The notes beneath the pieces are model-generated. The model made no database searches. It was not told the origin of the DNA and saw nothing but the letters and a program-made list of their open reading frames with translations. DNA of 64,000 nucleotides, taken from an uncultured Cellulophaga sp. GTDB taxonomy: Bacteria; Bacteroidota; Bacteroidia; Flavobacteriales; Flavobacteriaceae. Both the position numbers and the translations under genes were made by a program. Within the stretch, counting starts at the first letter, position 1. Each line of letters starts with the position of its first letter. The stretch spans positions 62,001-126,000 of the forward strand of contig CANLOV010000005.1 in the NCBI GenBank assembly GCA_947492955.1, given 5' to 3'. Below, piece by piece: positions 46,042 to 54,396 of the stretch.

Positions 46042-46070
46042 AGACCTGCTTGTACTTTTCAGGCAGGTCT
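46042..46070 (+). repeat. intergenic hairpin AGACCTGC/GCAGGTCT
   Basis: An 8-bp perfect stem with a 13-base loop between the ankyrin and DUF2271 genes. No T-run follows, so it is not a standard terminator. It resembles the AGACCTG palindromes scattered in intergenic regions of this phylum and could also set mRNA stability within the operon. Confidence 0.5.
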
Positions 46071-46088
46071 TAACTAATAGCTATTAAA

Positions 46089-46577
46089 ATGAAAACAATT
46101 TTTAAAATATTTCCGATACTAACTATAGTATGCTACCTATTATTAGGTTTTACTCCATTTACAGAAACAACGGAGGTAAAATGTATGATCCAAATGTCTA
46201 ATTACGTTGGGGAAGGTGCTTATGTTGTAGTTTCTCTTTTAAATGCAGAGGACGAATACGAAGAAACCTTATATGTACAAGGAAAAGATGCGGAGTGGTA
46301 TAGTGATATTACCGAGTGGTGGAAATTTTATGGGAAACGCCGCCCAGCTATAGATGCAATATCCGGAGAAACTATTAGCGGAGGAGAACGTAGCATAAGT
46401 GTTCTGAAAATACCAAAAGACAAAATAAATACAGGCTATAGTATTCGTTTTGAAACTGCAGTAGAAGACCAAGAATATTATGTAGATGATGTGCAATTTA
46501 AGCTTACATCAGACAATATAACCACTAAAGTAGAAGGTAAAGGCTTTATTAGATATATACGTATGATGCCACAATAA
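46089..46577 (+). CDS. DUF2271-type secreted protein
   Basis: The 162-residue protein has a signal peptide (about 1-26) and a single beta-rich domain: VKCMIQMSNYVGEGAYVVVSL, a YVQGKDAEWYSDITEWWKFYG segment, GERSISVLKIP and a late YIRYIRMMPQ-like end. The pattern fits DUF2271, a periplasmic family regularly encoded next to PepSY proteins, as here. It precedes the PepSY-reductase by 26 bases. A supporting role in periplasmic electron transfer or iron reduction is likely by association but not shown. Confidence 0.75.
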   Translation: MKTIFKIFPILTIVCYLLLGFTPFTETTEVKCMIQMSNYVGEGAYVVVSLLNAEDEYEETLYVQGKDAEWYSDITEWWKFYGKRRPAIDAISGETISGGERSISVLKIPKDKINTGYSIRFETAVEDQEYYVDDVQFKLTSDNITTKVEGKGFIRYIRMMPQ

Positions 46578-46603
46578 GAAAAAAGAAGTTTAAGATAATT
46601 TGT

Positions 46604-48802
46604 ATGACACTTTCAATTTGGAGATATAGTCACTTGGTATTATCAATAGCTGCTGCTTTTTTTCTGGTTATCGCATCTGTAACAGGTATTATTTTAGCTT
46701 TTGAGCCTATATCTAACTCACTAAAGCCTTATGCTATTAGTAATTTAGATAAAATTGCTCTTGAGCATACTGTAGTAGTTCTACAAGATAATTATAACGA
46801 AGTATTAGCATTAGAAGTATTAGCATCAAATTATGTAGCGGCTTCTATTATTACTAAAAAAGGAGAGAATAAGCATATATACATAAACCCAATAACAGGG
46901 GAATATATAGCAGATGTTAAGAAACGTTCCCCCTTATTTAATTGGACAACCAATTTACATAGATCTCTATTTTTAAAAAGTACAGGACGTTTTTTTGTAG
47001 GTCTTTTTTCTTTTTTATTATGTTTAATTGCAGTAACAGGTTTTTTACTTCTTATTAAAAGGCAGGGAAGTGTATTTAAATTATATAGTAAAATAAAAGA
47101 AACAGACTTTGCTCAACGTTATCATGTGCAATTAGGACGTTGGTTGTTACTTCCAATTATTATTATAGCTGCAACAGGTGTTTATCTTTCTGCCGAGAAG
47201 TTTTCGTTACTACCACAACATTCTATAAATCATGATTGGAATAATATAGTAACAGAGCCATTAAGTGAAAATAATGTAGATACTTTTAAAACGTTTAAAA
47301 AACTACCTCTAGGTAAGGTACAAAAAATCATTTTTCCTTTTTCTAAAGATGCAGAGGACTATTACCAGGTATCATTAAAAGATAAGGAGCTATTAGTACA
47401 CCAATATACAGGAGAAATTATAAGTGAAGTAGTATATCCATTTGTGAAATTAGCTTCTCAATGGAGTTTGCAGTTACATACAGGAAAAGGCAATATACTA
47501 TGGTCTATAATATTACTTATAGCAAGCGCTAGCATTTTGTTTTTTATCTATTCAGGTTTTGTAATGACTTTGAGAAGAAGAAAACAATCCAAAAAAATCC
47601 TTCCAAAAATAAATAAAGATGATTGTGAGTATGTTATTTTGGTAGGATCAGAAACAGGAAGCACTTATACTTTTGCAAATGCTTTTTACAAGGCACTTGT
47701 ACATAAGGGTAAAAAAGTATTTATAGCAGCACTTAACGAGTATACTACCTACAAAAAAGCAAAACACCTTATTGTTTTTACAGCTACTTATGGCGATGGC
47801 GATGCTCCTACTAATGCACGTAATTTCGAAACACTTTTTAATGGAATTAAACCAATACAAAAAATGCAATTTTCAGTTGTTGGTTTTGGAGAGTTATTAT
47901 ACCCACATTACTGTCGTTATGCTATTACTATAGATGCTCTTTTACGGGGTAATGCTAATTTTACGCCTAGCCTATCGTTAGAAAAAATTAATGATAAATC
48001 TATAAACTCCTTTAAAAATTGGTCTAAAAAATGGGCTAAACAAAAAGGATTATCGCTTCAGTTAGATTTAAAAAATAACTCCCCAAAGAAAGTAAAAGAA
48101 CAGTATTTTAAAATAAGAGAAAAGACCAACCTTAATACCGACGATACCTTTTTACTCTCAATAGAACCCGTTAAAAAAGTAAAATTTCAATCAGGAGATT
48201 TAATAGGTGTTTTTCCACAAAACCAAAAGAAAGAGCGTTTGTATTCTATTGCCAAATTAGATAATACGGTATTATTAAGTATTAAAAAGCATAAAAAAGG
48301 AATTTGTTCTTCTTATTTAAGTACGCTTAATAACGGTGATCAATTAAAAGGATTTATAGTAAAGAATAAAACATTTCATTTTCCTAGAAAAACTCCATCG
48401 GTGGTTTTAATTGCTAATGGTACTGGTGTTGCTCCATTTTTAGGAATGATTACAGAAAATAAAAATAATATCCCAGTACATTTATTTTGGGGAGGACGCA
48501 CCCAGGCTTCTTTTGATTTGTACAGAGATAAAATAGAAAAAGCACTGACAAAAAAACAGCTACAAACATTTAATGTAGCCTATTCGCAAGAATACCAAAA
48601 ACAATATGTACAAGATGTTTTAATAAAAGAGGCATCGTTAATAGTAAAAGTTCTTAATGATGGCGGAAAAATAATGCTCTGCGGTTCTTTAGTAATGCAA
48701 CATAGTGTATTAGATGCCTTAGAAAAAATTTCAAAAGAAAAACTAAAAAAAACATTAAGCAATTTTGAAAATAACGAACAGTTGGTAATGGACTGTTATT
48801 AA
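46604..48802 (+). CDS. PepSY-TM / flavodoxin / ferredoxin-reductase-type fusion (membrane iron reductase candidate)
   Basis: The 732-residue protein has an N-terminal PepSY-associated membrane part (about 1-335) with four or so helices and conserved histidines (RYSHLV, NLHRSLF, RYHVQLGRW, QLHTGKGN) suited to bind b-type heme. A flavodoxin domain follows (about 345-490; LVGSETGSTYTFANA and TATYGDGDAPTNARNF), then a sulfite-reductase-type FAD/NADPH domain (about 510-732; RLYSIA for FAD, NGTGVAPFLG for NADPH). The layout should move electrons from cytosolic NADPH via FAD and FMN to heme and on to the periplasm, reducing ferric siderophore, heme or free iron. Central enzyme of the island. Confidence 0.9.
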   Translation: MTLSIWRYSHLVLSIAAAFFLVIASVTGIILAFEPISNSLKPYAISNLDKIALEHTVVVLQDNYNEVLALEVLASNYVAASIITKKGENKHIYINPITGEYIADVKKRSPLFNWTTNLHRSLFLKSTGRFFVGLFSFLLCLIAVTGFLLLIKRQGSVFKLYSKIKETDFAQRYHVQLGRWLLLPIIIIAATGVYLSAEKFSLLPQHSINHDWNNIVTEPLSENNVDTFKTFKKLPLGKVQKIIFPFSKDAEDYYQVSLKDKELLVHQYTGEIISEVVYPFVKLASQWSLQLHTGKGNILWSIILLIASASILFFIYSGFVMTLRRRKQSKKILPKINKDDCEYVILVGSETGSTYTFANAFYKALVHKGKKVFIAALNEYTTYKKAKHLIVFTATYGDGDAPTNARNFETLFNGIKPIQKMQFSVVGFGELLYPHYCRYAITIDALLRGNANFTPSLSLEKINDKSINSFKNWSKKWAKQKGLSLQLDLKNNSPKKVKEQYFKIREKTNLNTDDTFLLSIEPVKKVKFQSGDLIGVFPQNQKKERLYSIAKLDNTVLLSIKKHKKGICSSYLSTLNNGDQLKGFIVKNKTFHFPRKTPSVVLIANGTGVAPFLGMITENKNNIPVHLFWGGRTQASFDLYRDKIEKALTKKQLQTFNVAYSQEYQKQYVQDVLIKEASLIVKVLNDGGKIMLCGSLVMQHSVLDALEKISKEKLKKTLSNFENNEQLVMDCY

Positions 48803-48811
48803 AAATAATAT

Positions 48812-49165
48812 ATGTGTCACCAAGTAAAAACAATAGCTAAAAATTGTAATGGACAACTCTCTTTCTGTGAAAATTGTAAAGTATATCATTTAACATTTAA
48901 TAATCTGTATATAGAGTTTACACAAGAGGAAATGAAAGCATTTCAGAATGTTGTAGAAGCGGTTGAAATAGAATACTGGGGAATGAGGTATGAAGGTGTT
49001 GCCATGAAACGAAAAATAGTTATCAATACAATGCAGCAAAATCTTTCCATGATGTTTAATAGGCAAGAACTAGCTTCTTTAAGAAGCTTAATTATGGAGA
49101 CTACTGTTAAACCCTTTTGTGAGCTTTCTGTACAAGAGATAGATTACCTATTTTTTTATAATTAA
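48812..49165 (+). CDS. DUF6686-type protein with CxxC motif (second copy)
   Basis: A soluble 117-residue protein, starting 9 bases after the reductase. N-terminal cysteines are at 2, 12, 19 and 22 (the last two as CENC), followed by HLTFNNLYIEFTQEEMKAF and a KRKIVINTMQQNL, NLSMMFNRQELASLRSLI segment. It is a distant paralogue of the protein at 43123, with the cysteine cluster moved to the N-terminus. A metal-binding or metal-sensing role is plausible. Last gene of the 43615-49165 operon. Confidence 0.72.
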   Translation: MCHQVKTIAKNCNGQLSFCENCKVYHLTFNNLYIEFTQEEMKAFQNVVEAVEIEYWGMRYEGVAMKRKIVINTMQQNLSMMFNRQELASLRSLIMETTVKPFCELSVQEIDYLFFYN

Positions 49166-49232
49166 GAAAATATAGCGTTACAATTACCTTGTGTTTTAGT
49201 TTTAAAATAAAAAGCGATTAATTATATTAAAT

Positions 49233-49249
49233 TTATTTAGACTAATTAA
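49233..49249. promoter_or_regulatory. operator c upstream of the TonB receptor gene
   Basis: TTATTTAGACTAATTAA, an imperfect palindrome sharing TTATTTAG..TAA.TAA with operators a and b, placed 11 bases before the -7 box. Confidence 0.6.
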
Positions 49250-49260
49250 AAATAAATAAA

Positions 49261-49268
49261 TACATTTG
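49261..49268 (+). promoter_or_regulatory. -7 element TACATTTG of the receptor/HmuY operon
   Basis: Exact TAnnTTTG match, 30 bases before the ATG at 49299 and enclosed by operators c and d. Confidence 0.65.
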
Positions 49269-49275
49269 CTAAATA

Positions 49276-49298
49276 TTATTTAGAATTATTCTAATTAG
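49276..49298. promoter_or_regulatory. operator d at the receptor transcription start
   Basis: TTATTTAGAATTATTCTAATTAG; its core TTAGAAT-T-ATTCTAA (49280-49294) is a perfect 7+1+7 palindrome. It lies directly downstream of the -7 box and ends at the start codon. Together with operator c it brackets the promoter. Confidence 0.6.
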
Positions 49299-51473
49299 AT
49301 GAAAAGCATAGTATTATATAAGGCATTTTACAAGCGTGTAATTTATTTACTTTTAGGTTTCCTTTTTTTTGTAAATAAAATAAGTGCGCAGAAAAGTAAA
49401 AAGATAGATACTACAAGAGTTACCAAGCTTTCGGAAGTTATTGTTACCGGAGAAAATAAGGTGATGTCTTTAAGTAAAAAATTATTTTCTGTTGGCGTTA
49501 TAGATAGTACAGATATAGCTAAAGTAGCGGGTAATAATTTAGCAGATGTACTTCAATTTACCTTAAATATTTCAGTATTACCAGATGCAGCAACAGGCAG
49601 ATCTACAGTAAGTTTATTTGGTTTAGATGGGCAATATGTAAAAATATTACTCGATGGAATACCAATGGCAAGTGACAATGGCATAGGGAATAATATAGAT
49701 ATAACACAGATAAATTTAGAAGATGTAGAGCGTGTAGAAATTGTAGAAGGAGCTACAGGGGTTTTATATGGTGATAATGCAGTTGCAGGAGTTATAAATA
49801 TTGTATCTAAAAAAAATATAAAACACAAGTGGGAAATACAAACCTCTTTACAAGAAGAAACTGTAGGGAACGAATATGCTTGGTTTAATAAGGGCAGACA
49901 TATTCAAAATATAAAAATAGGGCATAAATACAATGATAACATATCGGCCAATATAGGAGTATCTAGAAACGATTTTAAAGGCTTTTTTCATACGTTTAAA
50001 GGGCAAAATTATGTTAATATAGTTGATGGTGTTGTAGAAAATGATGGATTACGAGGAGCAGAATGGAACCCTAAAAATCAGCTTACACTTTTTGGTAATT
50101 TAAATATAAAAATAAAAAAGCACACTCTTTTATATAAGCTACAATCATATAAAGAGGTTTTAGATGTATACGGACATACCGTTAATGGCCGTTTAGATGC
50201 TTTAGGAAATGTAAATCCTACTGCAACAGATGAGATATATACAACAAATCGTCTTGTAAATAATTTAAATGTTTATGGCCCTTTTTTAGGCAAGAGTACC
50301 TATAACCTTTCTTTATCCTTACAAACTCAAAAAAGATATATAGAGGAATATGTATACAATATTTTACAACAGGGTATAGAAGTATATACTAAAGATTTGT
50401 TAAACCAATCTAGTGATATTTTGTACTCCAAAGGCTTTGTTAGTAATATACTACCACAATATAAAAAAGTAAACTTACAATTAGGCTACGAGTTTACCAA
50501 TCAATCTGGTTTTGATGCTATTGCATCTGGCAATCAATCCTCTAATATAGTAGAAGAACGATTAGAAAACTATGATTTTTTTGGTTCTGCCGATTTTTAT
50601 ATTATAAATAAACTGGCATTATACCCAGGAGCACGTTTTACTACAAATTCGCAATTTGGAAATAAACTAATATGGTCTTTATCATCAACATACGATTTTA
50701 CAAAAAAAACAAAGTTAAAAGCGGTATTGGGCTCGGCATTTAGAGCGCCAAATTTTACAGAACTTTTTTACTTTTTTGTAGATAGTAACCACAATATACA
50801 GGGGAATCCAAATTTACAACCAGAGGATGGTGTTTCTTATTTTTTAGCCTTAGAAAATATATTCCCAATACAAGATAAAGGATTTTTAAAATCTTCTTTT
50901 AAATCGTTCTTTTTTGATATTCAAGATAAAATAGAATTTACGGTAGCAGATGATGACGATGAGATACAGTTTACCTATAAAAATATAGACGAATTTAAAA
51001 CCTTAGGCCTTTCTTTAGAAAACAGCTTTAGGTACAATAATTGGCAAATTAATCTGGGAGCAACTTACCGTGGAGAATCTAGTTCTGTAATAGACTTAAC
51101 AGAAGATTTGGATGCTTACTTATGGACTTTTAATCTAAACTCTGGAGTCTCTTATACTTTTCCTAAATTAAATACAACACTATCTAGCTCTTTAAAATAT
51201 AATGGGAAGTCTCAAATTTATGTGTTAGATAATAATGATGAGGTAGCAGTAAGACAAACAAATGCTTTTACTTGGATAGATGCTTCTATAAAAACAAGCC
51301 TATTAAAAAATTTAGAGTTAACCGCAGGCGCAAGAAACATTGCAGATATTATTAGGGTTAATGCTACAGATATTGCAACAGGAGCTCATGATTCTTCTAC
51401 AGGAGGCTCTAGATTACTTGGATATGGAAAATCTTATTATATAAAAATTTTATACAATTTAAACCTTAATTAA
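49299..51473 (+). CDS. TonB-dependent outer-membrane receptor, heme type
   Basis: The 724-residue protein has a signal peptide (about 1-30), a plug domain (about 45-165; NNLADVLQF, VKILLDGIPMASD, VERVEIVEGATGVLYGDNAV) and a 22-strand barrel ending in an aromatic C-terminus. The barrel carries FRAP (FRAPNFTEL) and NPNL boxes with a histidine between them (SNHNIQGNPNL), the arrangement characteristic of heme and hemoglobin receptors such as HmuR and HemR, though FRAP-like boxes also occur elsewhere. The HmuY-type lipoprotein encoded 11 bases downstream supports heme as ligand. Regulated by operators c and d. Confidence 0.92.
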   Translation: MKSIVLYKAFYKRVIYLLLGFLFFVNKISAQKSKKIDTTRVTKLSEVIVTGENKVMSLSKKLFSVGVIDSTDIAKVAGNNLADVLQFTLNISVLPDAATGRSTVSLFGLDGQYVKILLDGIPMASDNGIGNNIDITQINLEDVERVEIVEGATGVLYGDNAVAGVINIVSKKNIKHKWEIQTSLQEETVGNEYAWFNKGRHIQNIKIGHKYNDNISANIGVSRNDFKGFFHTFKGQNYVNIVDGVVENDGLRGAEWNPKNQLTLFGNLNIKIKKHTLLYKLQSYKEVLDVYGHTVNGRLDALGNVNPTATDEIYTTNRLVNNLNVYGPFLGKSTYNLSLSLQTQKRYIEEYVYNILQQGIEVYTKDLLNQSSDILYSKGFVSNILPQYKKVNLQLGYEFTNQSGFDAIASGNQSSNIVEERLENYDFFGSADFYIINKLALYPGARFTTNSQFGNKLIWSLSSTYDFTKKTKLKAVLGSAFRAPNFTELFYFFVDSNHNIQGNPNLQPEDGVSYFLALENIFPIQDKGFLKSSFKSFFFDIQDKIEFTVADDDDEIQFTYKNIDEFKTLGLSLENSFRYNNWQINLGATYRGESSSVIDLTEDLDAYLWTFNLNSGVSYTFPKLNTTLSSSLKYNGKSQIYVLDNNDEVAVRQTNAFTWIDASIKTSLLKNLELTAGARNIADIIRVNATDIATGAHDSSTGGSRLLGYGKSYYIKILYNLNLN

Positions 51474-51484
51474 AAATTACAATC

Positions 51485-53020
51485 ATGAAAAAGTTATTAC
51501 TATACAATGTATTATTGGTTCTGTTTTTACTCACATCTTGTAATGATGATGATAAAGACAATTTTATTGATTTTTCTGTTGCTTTTACAGCAGAAACAAA
51601 CAGTTTATTAGCAACAGATATAGATAAAGAAATAACACTTACCTACTCTAGAGCGGCAACTGAAGCTGGTACTATAACTATTAACTATACATTAGATAAT
51701 GCTGTTTATGGAGAAGATTTTACAACCAATCCTTCTGGCGCAAATGGTTCAATAGTTATACCAGTAGCAGTAGGAGATATAAGCTCTAAATTAACTTTTA
51801 CAAAGTTAAAAGATGCTATAGAAGGAACTACAAAAACGGTAACCTTTACGGTAAATAGTTTTGACCAAACAGCATGGGAAAAAGGGACTACAGTGTCTTC
51901 TTTATTAAGTTTTACACCAACAGCTTCTAAAGGAGGTGTTATAGATGTATTATTAGGAGGACCTAATGAGCCTAACCAAGTATATATAGATTTAAGTACT
52001 GGGCAGCAAAAAGCGGTAAAAAGAGATACTTGGGAAATAGGACTTTATAATGGTATCGAAAATAGAGTATTCTTAAATTCCGCATTATTAGTTTCTGCAG
52101 CAGAACTAAAAGGAATTACAGATTTAAATGCGGTTACTAAAGCAACAGTATTAACAGAAGCATTAACTTTAAACTCAATAAATCCAGATTTTTCTCCAAA
52201 ACAAGTTACCGTTACCACTGTAGAGGAATTAATAGAGGGCTTACCTTTAGGTTATGGTCAGTATTCTAACCATGCAGAAGGCTATGTTTTTACAGATTCG
52301 CAAGATGGCGAAATAGAGGGTACAGCATTTTCTGCCATTTCTGCTACAGCAGCAAATAATAATGTATTTGTTGTAGGCTTAGGGAATGCGATACCAACAG
52401 AAACACCAGATGCGGGAAGTATTTTAACTTCAGGAGATCATAAAGGTTTTGTAAAAGTGCGTGTGCTAACAGATGGTAACAGTTACACCATACAATATGC
52501 TCCTTTAGACGCTACTACTTTTTCTGAAGTAACAGTAAATAAAGATACTTCTAAAATACTAACAGCTTTTAGTTTAAGTACAGGGACAGCAGTAGATGTA
52601 CAACCAGCAACAGAAAGTTGGGATATAAACTTTACGGGTGTATTTTCTGTGAATACCAGTAGTGGATTTGGATTTGCTTATTCAGATTATGCATTACACA
52701 ATACTTTAGGAAACGTAAGCTTATACCAGCAAACATTATATACGATAGATAGAGAAACTAAAGAAAGAACAGATTATCCTATTCCTAGTTATACAGACTT
52801 TACTGCTAGTGATATAGAAGAATCTTTATTAGTTGCCAATGACCATAGTATTATTGGCAGCGGATGGAGGAATGCTTTTAGTGATCCGGCAAGTGTTAAA
52901 GATGATCGTTATTTTGTTTTAAAAGATGCAGCAGGTAATTTTTATAAAATAAAATTTACAGCAGTATTAAATAGTGAAGGGCATAGAGGTTATCCACAGT
53001 TTATTTATGAAAAATTATAG
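51485..53020 (+). CDS. HmuY-family heme-binding lipoprotein (enlarged)
   Basis: The 511-residue protein has a lipobox (LLTSC, residues 15-19) followed by a DDDK-rich tether. Residues about 30-125 form a Calx-beta/Ig-like domain, then two HmuY-like domains follow: the first from about 150 (VYIDLSTGQQ, RDTWEIGLYNG), the second from about 310 (VKVRVLTDGNSYTIQYAPLD, ESWDINFTGVFS). HmuY of Porphyromonas is a single domain of about 200 residues that takes heme from host proteins and passes it to HmuR. The doubled form may bind two hemes or different porphyrins. Last gene of its operon; a terminator follows. Confidence 0.85.
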   Translation: MKKLLLYNVLLVLFLLTSCNDDDKDNFIDFSVAFTAETNSLLATDIDKEITLTYSRAATEAGTITINYTLDNAVYGEDFTTNPSGANGSIVIPVAVGDISSKLTFTKLKDAIEGTTKTVTFTVNSFDQTAWEKGTTVSSLLSFTPTASKGGVIDVLLGGPNEPNQVYIDLSTGQQKAVKRDTWEIGLYNGIENRVFLNSALLVSAAELKGITDLNAVTKATVLTEALTLNSINPDFSPKQVTVTTVEELIEGLPLGYGQYSNHAEGYVFTDSQDGEIEGTAFSAISATAANNNVFVVGLGNAIPTETPDAGSILTSGDHKGFVKVRVLTDGNSYTIQYAPLDATTFSEVTVNKDTSKILTAFSLSTGTAVDVQPATESWDINFTGVFSVNTSSGFGFAYSDYALHNTLGNVSLYQQTLYTIDRETKERTDYPIPSYTDFTASDIEESLLVANDHSIIGSGWRNAFSDPASVKDDRYFVLKDAAGNFYKIKFTAVLNSEGHRGYPQFIYEKL

Positions 53021-53049
53021 ATTTTAGTTTTAATTATTTATTAAAGAGC

Positions 53050-53074
53050 CCTTGCAGTGATGTAAGGTTTTTTT
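53050..53074 (+). terminator. terminator after the HmuY gene
   Basis: CCTTGCA/TGTAAGG stem (7 bp, one G-T pair), 4-base loop and a following run of T. It separates the heme operon from the MFS gene. Confidence 0.7.
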
Positions 53075-53128
53075 CGTTGTTTAAGATAATATTGGGTACT
53101 TTTACAATCTACTTTTTAGCCTATTATT

Positions 53129-54391
53129 TTGGATCCATACGCAGCTTTACGGTTTAAAGAATTCAACATTTTTTTATTGTTGCGTTTGTTTTTGGTATTT
53201 GGATGGTCTATGCAATTTATTGTAATAGAATGGCAAGTGTATAGTATAACTAAAGACCCTTGGAATTTAGCATTAATAGGTGCTTGCGAATTTATACCTG
53301 CATTTTTTGTTGCACCAATTGCAGGGCACATTGTAGACCAAAGAGAAAAACGAAATTTGCTAGCAGTTTGTATTGCGGCATTTTCACTCATAAGCTTAGG
53401 GTTGTTTTTATTAACCTCAGATAAGTTTGTTGGAGGCTGGTCTACAAAAGCTATTTTGTATGGTATTTATGCATTGGTGTTTTTTGGAGGGTTTATGCGT
53501 TCGTTTTTTGGCCCTATTATATTTTCTTTAATAGCATTACTAGTACCTAAAAAAGTATACCCTAATGCTGCTACTTGGAGTACAAGTACTTGGAAATCGG
53601 CAGCTGTTTTAGGGGCTCTTTTTGGCGGTTTTTCTATAAGTTGGATAGGTGTTGCTAATACCCTATGCATTGTTTTTGTGTTGGTTTTATTAGCATTTTT
53701 GGTTGTTTTTTTAATAAAAAAGAAACCAATTTTAAATAAGAAAATTGGAGAACCTATAAAGGAAAGTTTAAAAGTTGGTATTCGTTTTGTATTTCAAAAT
53801 AAAGCTGTTTTAGGCGCTTTAACTTTAGATATGATTGCGGTTTTATTTGGTGGTACGGTTGCTATACTTACTGTTTTTGCACAAGATATATTAGAAGTAG
53901 GAAGTACAGGATTTGGAATATTAAACGCATCAATCTCTTTGGGTAGTATTTTAACCATGTTTGTAACTACTTATATTCCTATTAGTAAAAATACGGGTAA
54001 GAAGTTACTTGTAGCCGTATTTATATTTGGTATAAGCCTTATTGGTTTTGGCTTGTCGTCTATTTTTTGGGTAAGTGTTTTATTATTATTTATAAGTGGT
54101 GCTGCAGATGGTATTTCAATGATAATTCGCCAAACAATACTTCAATTAAAAACACCAGACCATATGCGAGGACGCGTATCATCTGTAAACTCCATGTTTG
54201 TGGGTTCTTCTAATGAATTAGGTGCTTTTGAGAGTGGTTTGGCTACGAAATTAGTAGGGCCTGTTGCAGCTGTGGTTTTTGGAGGATGTATGACATTACT
54301 AACCGTGTTAACCATAGGAATTAAAAACCAAACACTTAGAAACTTAGATTTAACTAAGGATATGGAAAACCAAGAAAATAATGATGAATAG
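53129..54391 (+). CDS. MFS transporter, EntS-like (MFS_3) family
   Basis: The 420-residue protein has 12 predicted membrane segments and typical MFS loops (VDQREKRN between helices 2 and 3). It resembles the EntS/MFS_3 group, which includes enterobactin exporter and drug-efflux members, so a siderophore link to the neighbouring iron island is conceivable, but a terminator separates the two. The start is a TTG; an in-frame stop 12 bases upstream excludes a longer ATG start, and DPYAALRFKEFN is the usual N-terminus. Its stop lies 5 bases from the convergent esterase gene. Confidence 0.88.
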   Translation: MDPYAALRFKEFNIFLLLRLFLVFGWSMQFIVIEWQVYSITKDPWNLALIGACEFIPAFFVAPIAGHIVDQREKRNLLAVCIAAFSLISLGLFLLTSDKFVGGWSTKAILYGIYALVFFGGFMRSFFGPIIFSLIALLVPKKVYPNAATWSTSTWKSAAVLGALFGGFSISWIGVANTLCIVFVLVLLAFLVVFLIKKKPILNKKIGEPIKESLKVGIRFVFQNKAVLGALTLDMIAVLFGGTVAILTVFAQDILEVGSTGFGILNASISLGSILTMFVTTYIPISKNTGKKLLVAVFIFGISLIGFGLSSIFWVSVLLLFISGAADGISMIIRQTILQLKTPDHMRGRVSSVNSMFVGSSNELGAFESGLATKLVGPVAAVVFGGCMTLLTVLTIGIKNQTLRNLDLTKDMENQENNDE

Positions 54392-54396
54392 CGTTT

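Noticed and set aside
46042-46070. Rho-independent terminator
   Set aside because: The stem is not followed by a T-run on the plus strand and the next gene is co-directional.
43097-49298. The TTATTTAG sites as classic Fur boxes
   Set aside because: They do not match GATAATGATAATCATTATC; only a generic metal-repressor role can be proposed.
53129-54391. MFS gene as part of the heme operon
   Set aside because: A terminator at 53050-53074 and a 108-base gap separate it, and no TTATTTAG site precedes it.
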